Of a stretch of 64,000 bases of DNA, positions 61,101-64,000 are shown piece by piece. Origin of the DNA: Planctomycetales bacterium (GTDB lineage: Bacteria > Planctomycetota > Planctomycetia > Planctomycetales > Planctomycetaceae). The number at the start of each line of letters is the position of its first letter. The stretch's first letter is position 1. Both the position numbers and the translations under genes were made by a program. The stretch lies in assembly GCA_026400835.1 (NCBI GenBank), contig JAPLOA010000081.1:48876-112875 (forward strand), given 5' to 3'. The notes under the pieces were generated by a model, which saw only the letters and a program-made list of their open reading frames with translations, was not told where the DNA came from and ran no database searches.

Positions 61101-61575
61101 TCAGTTGGCGACCGGGAACAGTTTCTCTTTCCGACACATCCGGAACTACGACAGGCTGCAGAGGCTGAAACGACCAGTGTCTCAGTCGCGGATCAATGGC
61201 GGCTTCTCGATCGTAATCCGTCTCCGACCATTCGGCTCCCGCATCAATCCAGCGTTGAATCAGCACGATCTCTTCCGAAGTCAGCGCTGGGCCTTCGGGC
61301 GGCATCTTGTCGTCGGCACTTGTGGATACGATCCTGCGAACGAGTTCGCTCTCTGTGCTTTTGCCGGCCACAAAAACCGGACCGCTGTCGCCGCCTTTGA
61401 TAAAGCCATGGCGAGCATCCAGCCGCAGGCCACTCTTCTGAGTCTTCGCGCCGTGGCATTCGCTACAGTGCTTCTGCAATATCGGACGCACAGCCGTTTC
61501 GAAATCAATCGTCTGTTGTCCCGACACGACACCAGACGTCGCCAGAAGGATCAGAATGGGCAGAATTCGATTCAT
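58165..61575 (-). CDS. DUF1549/DUF1553 cytochrome-like protein with embedded discoidin domain
   Basis: A 1,136-residue exported protein starting [20 protein letters not shown] (signal). A PSCyt1 haem site [20 protein letters not shown] lies at ~36. DUF1549 spans about 125-345 ([20 protein letters not shown], and a second CxxCH in [13 protein letters not shown] at ~338). A middle region carries an F5/8-type-C-like module at ~610-750 ([40 protein letters not shown]). DUF1553 is C-terminal ([20 protein letters not shown]). Its discoidin-like insert probably binds carbohydrate. It precedes the DUF1501 gene in the same operon. I chose this ATG for its signal peptide. Confidence 0.92.
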   Translation of the reverse strand: MNRILPILILLATSGVVSGQQTIDFETAVRPILQKHCSECHGAKTQKSGLRLDARHGFIKGGDSGPVFVAGKSTESELVRRIVSTSADDKMPPEGPALTSEEIVLIQRWIDAGAEWSETDYDREAAIDPRLRHWSFQPLQPVVVPDVSERETVPGRQLNEIDRFVMAKLQEHELSFSAPADRRTLIRRATLDMTGLPATPDRITQFVNDNSPKAWSNLVEELLASPHYGERWAQHWLDVIRYADTHGFEVNTPRDNAWHYRDYVIRALNEDKPYDQFVKEQLAGDVFNADAATGFMVASAVLLPGQIGADDVSKRLARQDALDEIIVGTSSTMLGLTIGCARCHDHKFDPITARDYYSLQAYFAGVEYGDRPIRDVDFEKKKSQVAELMAKIAELQNQLQSYEPIARAGRTLLLDEENKAVVTYLKQENGPGANPAGTKPGYKDETGSTERLGNISQGRYTWWNNVPGEDVMTYNPGVAGHFQLWLSWGAHGSGVHTRDARYVLDQDGDLATREDQTELARIDQYYLANVTEGQTEQAPLWSGLKSVGDVNLSEGSKIVLRGGNTGTGITGDVVVLQEVTGDGKPSMNNLPGLRAPVSPLQNVEHFAPMRVRFVRFTTFETINNNQHEPCLDELELYSGKAPGKNLALASSGVKPSSSGNYSDIGIHQLPHINDGLYGNDHSWISNQQGGGWVQLELPEATEIDRLVWGRDRNGEFPDRLPVRYEISTSLDGQNWTTVARHEDRVPMGAPFDAVRALVRSQLADAPADLSELVSELENLRSQKTALETPVMVFGGTFREPDMTYVLQRGDPEQKMDATTPAIPVVFAALNSVAAESTLDSISSPSGAASNNDETLTAEQQRRLNLANWIASPNNPLTVRVMVNRIWLNHFGRGLVATPSDFGVNGAKPSHPELLDWLAAEFIRSGWSIKHMHRLILNSATYQQASLIDSRAAELDRDNELLWRFTSRRMESESIRDCLLSTSGELNLQMGGPGFSFFKSRGGLDGFPPLEEFTPNEMRRMIYSHKVRMEQVPVFGAFDCPDAGQSMPRRGRSTTAIQALNLFNSPFVADQSEKFAARIVATGATGLEAQVSSAFEISVGRKPSETERTAAEAVVRDHGLATLCRVLFNSSEFLFIP

Positions 61576-61808
61576 CAGATCGACGTTCCTGAGTGGGCAG
61601 GATGATCGGAAGGAGAACGCTGAAGCAGTGTGAGTCGAGCAGGATGGAAATTTGATCAGCGCAGCAGTGTACCGCCTTTGCTTCCTTAGCAGCAACAGGC
61701 GAGGAACGAATTACTCAGCGCAGGCCGAATCCTTCAGACGACCGCGAAATCGTTACACTTGAGGATTCTGCCGGCAGTCCGTCAAGAGAGCAGACAAGGA
61801 GACAGCAC

Positions 61809-63482
61809 TCAGCGAATGAGTGGCTTGAAGCGACCGCCTGGTGGACGATCAGCGGCATCGCCCAGACGTTCACGGCGTTGTTGTTCGTAAATGCGATAGT
61901 TGCCTTCGCACCAGACTACGCTTCCATCGCCTTCGAACGCAAGAATGTGGGTCGCGATGCGGTCCAGGAACCAGCGGTCGTGGCTCACGACCACCGCACA
62001 ACCACCGAAGTCGGCAAGACCTTCTTCCAGAGCTCGCAGGGTGTCAACGTCGAGATCGTTTGTGGGTTCGTCAAGCAGCAGCAGGTTACCACCGGATCGC
62101 AGCAGTTTCGCGAGGTGAACGCGGTTGCGTTCTCCCCCGGACAAATCGCCAACAAACTTCTGCTGATCAGATCCTTTGAAGTTGAAACGACCGCAGTAAG
62201 CTCGCGCGTGAATCTTGGCACTGCCGACTTCCAGCAGATCGTAGCCGCCGGAGATTTCCTGATAGACAGTCTTCTTTGCATCCAGTTCATCACGTGACTG
62301 ATCGACGTAGGAAATCTGGACGGTTTCGCCAATCTGCAGAGTTCCCGCGTCGGCTTGTTCAGTCCCCATAATGAGTTTGAAAAGCGTGGTCTTGCCAGCC
62401 CCGTTCGGCCCGACAATGCCAACGATACCGCCAGGCGGAAGGTCAAAATTCAGGTCCTGAAACAACAGCTTGTCTCCAAAGCTCTTCTTCAGCTTGTCGG
62501 CTTTCACGACCAGCTTGCCAAGCTTGCGGGAAGTCGGGATCTGAATCTGTGCCGCTTCGTCACGTACGTCGTATTCGCGAGCTACCAGCTCGTTATAGCG
62601 TTCCATACGTGCTTTGTTCTTGGTGGCCTGCGCCTTGGGCGACATTCGCACCCATTCCAATTCTCGCTTCAGTTCTTTCTGCCGACGGCTTTCACGTCGC
62701 TCTTCCAGTTCCAGACGTTTCTGCTTCTGCTCCAGCCAGGACGTGTAGTTTCCTTCGAACGGCATCCCCTTGCCGCGATCCATTTCCAAAATCCAGCCGG
62801 CGACATTATCAAGGAAGTAACGATCGTGAGTGACCGCGACCACTGTGCCCGCGAAGTTCTTCAGAAATTGCTCCAGCCACTGGACGGAGTTTGCATCCAG
62901 ATGGTTTGTCGGTTCATCGAGCAGGATCATGTCGGGGTTCATCAGCAACAATTGGCAGAGAGCCACTCGACGCTTTTCTCCTCCGGACAGATGTTCAATT
63001 CTCGCTTCGGCCGGTGGCAGCATCATGGCGTCAGCGGCAATCTCCAGAGTTCGATCCAGCTCCCAAAGATTGTTGTGATCGATCAGATCCTGAACCTTCG
63101 CCTGATCTTCCAGCGTCTTATCCATTTCTGCGGGCGTGAGATCTTCGCAGAGCTTCATGCTGATTTCATTGAAGCGATCAAGGATAGCTCGCGATTCTGA
63201 CACGGCTTCTTCGATGCATTCGCCGACGGACTTCGTGGGATCCAGACGAGGTTCCTGGGAGAAATATCCAATCTTGATCCCTTTGGCCGGACGAACCGTC
63301 CCCATGAAGTCTTTATCTTCTCCGGCCATAATCCGCAGAAGAGTACTCTTGCCGGAGCCGTTGTTCCCGAGCACACCGATTTTTGCGCCGGGATAAAAGG
63401 ACAGCCATATGTCCGACAGAATCTCCTTCTCGTCATACATACGAGTCAGATTCTCGATCGTCATGATGTACTGCTGGGCCAT
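61809..63482 (-). CDS. ettA: ABC-F protein, energy-dependent translational throttle EttA
   Basis: A 557-residue soluble tandem ATP-binding-cassette protein. The first cassette has [17 protein letters not shown], signature [14 protein letters not shown] and [20 protein letters not shown]. The second has [15 protein letters not shown] (~357), [15 protein letters not shown] and [20 protein letters not shown]. The linker carries the EttA-type arginine-rich helices ([39 protein letters not shown]). EttA binds the ribosomal E site and adjusts early elongation to ATP/ADP levels. ATG 63482 ([12 protein letters not shown]) is the usual EttA start; an upstream in-frame codon adds 7 residues. The gene stands alone. 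Confidence 0.93.
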   Translation of the reverse strand: MAQQYIMTIENLTRMYDEKEILSDIWLSFYPGAKIGVLGNNGSGKSTLLRIMAGEDKDFMGTVRPAKGIKIGYFSQEPRLDPTKSVGECIEEAVSESRAILDRFNEISMKLCEDLTPAEMDKTLEDQAKVQDLIDHNNLWELDRTLEIAADAMMLPPAEARIEHLSGGEKRRVALCQLLLMNPDMILLDEPTNHLDANSVQWLEQFLKNFAGTVVAVTHDRYFLDNVAGWILEMDRGKGMPFEGNYTSWLEQKQKRLELEERRESRRQKELKRELEWVRMSPKAQATKNKARMERYNELVAREYDVRDEAAQIQIPTSRKLGKLVVKADKLKKSFGDKLLFQDLNFDLPPGGIVGIVGPNGAGKTTLFKLIMGTEQADAGTLQIGETVQISYVDQSRDELDAKKTVYQEISGGYDLLEVGSAKIHARAYCGRFNFKGSDQQKFVGDLSGGERNRVHLAKLLRSGGNLLLLDEPTNDLDVDTLRALEEGLADFGGCAVVVSHDRWFLDRIATHILAFEGDGSVVWCEGNYRIYEQQRRERLGDAADRPPGGRFKPLIR

Positions 63483-64000
63483 TGAACAATTCCTTGGGAT
63501 CAATTGAACGTTTTGAAGGGTCGCGCGACGGGCGCAGAAAAGGCCTTTTCTCGACCGGGTGCGGCATGGTCTTCGAAAAGATTCGATCCCTCAAGGCATG
63601 ACGCCACAAAAAACGTATCGTGGCCACCGGCGGGAGTTATCCAGCCGTCGCGGATGGCAAACTCCATGCAACTTTCGTTTGTAGCGTCGACTTCAGTCGA
63701 CATTGCTGCTCGACTGTCAATCGCACGTTGGCTAAAGACAACGCTACGAGGAAACCGTACGGAAAGGCCCCAAAGGGGGAAGGTCACTTAAAAAATAAGA
63801 CCTGACCCTTTTTTCGCATCCGCAGACAGGAGAATGATGGCAAGACAATGAACCGCAGCCGGAATTTGAATCTGCTTTCATTCGTCTGCCTTCATTCTCT
63901 TGCCAATTAATGAGCATCCTGTGCAGCCCACCTTGAGCCTCGGTGAAAGAGTAATGGGCACGAAGGTCCTGTGGAAGCATCCGCAGACAGGAGAATGATG
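63483..64000. repeat. Non-coding right edge with a 24-bp direct repeat
   Basis: GCATCCGCAGACAGGAGAATGATG (split here as GCATCCGCAGACAGG + AGAATGATG) occurs at 63816-63839 and again at 63977-64000, the last bases of the window. The unit length is 161 bases. Between them lies TTCATTCGTCTGCCTTCATT, partly an inverted copy of the same motif. No open frame here is credible; one - strand frame (63744-63980) is only the repeat read backwards. I recall this motif family from Planctomycete intergenic regions. Confidence 0.65.

Noticed and set aside
62355..63200. 281-codon + strand frame
   Set aside because: It is antisense to ettA.
63744..63980. 78-codon - strand frame at the right edge
   Set aside because: It consists of the 24-bp repeat motif read backwards and similar repeat-derived frames recur in non-coding Planctomycete DNA.

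Overview
The window looks like the chromosome of a member of the Planctomycetota (Planctomycetaceae-like). The evidence is the set of lineage-typical families: a DUF1552/DUF1592 pair, a DUF1501/DUF1549-DUF1553 (PSD1-type) cytochrome pair, a DUF1559 prepilin-like protein, and c-type cytochromes with large extracytoplasmic domains. All assignments come from reading translated sequence and recalled family signatures; no database search was run.

Region 1 (1-16.6 kb) is a carbohydrate-utilisation locus. On the + strand are the end of a Gfo/Idh/MocA oxidoreductase, a DJ-1/PfpI protein, DUF1552 and DUF1592 proteins, a decayed beta-helix gene, a LamG-sialidase-SGNH three-domain enzyme and a truncated sialidase. 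On the - strand a tight four-gene operon encodes a 1,610-residue multi-propeller sialidase-like protein, a BASS-type transporter, an APH-like kinase and an HpcH/HpaI aldolase. Together they suggest release, import, phosphorylation and retro-aldol cleavage of a sugar acid. A wrecked XylR/AraC-type regulator lies just upstream of the operon.

Region 2 (16.6-32.6 kb) is rich in broken genes: an intact FAD-domain photolyase-like gene, a photolyase fragment, an intact Fe-S photolyase with a small membrane protein and broken queD and folE, a two-domain fasciclin protein, a nested inverted-repeat element, a dihaem cytochrome, two unknown membrane proteins, a phytoene-desaturase remnant, a possible tRNA-Ala remnant, a frameshifted ABM-like gene, a zinc-ribbon HsdR-like nuclease and an IS3 orfA remnant.

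Region 3 (32.6-46.2 kb) is core: GH57 amylase, NadB, two ClpP paralogues, trigger factor, tRNA-Gly(GCC), family-4 uracil-DNA glycosylase, and a membrane-bound sigma-54 enhancer-binding protein divergent from a medium-chain dehydrogenase. A sigma-54-like promoter and a 13-bp inverted repeat lie between the last two.

Region 4 (46.2-64 kb) holds the DUF1559 protein, a lipoprotein, an EEP-family hydrolase, a broken SRPBCC gene, tRNA-Ser(TGA), a DegT aminotransferase, an AhpD-like protein, an esterase, an EF-hand/redoxin/cytochrome/copper-monooxygenase fusion, the DUF1501 and PSD1 pair, the ABC-F protein EttA, and a direct repeat that runs to the right-hand edge.
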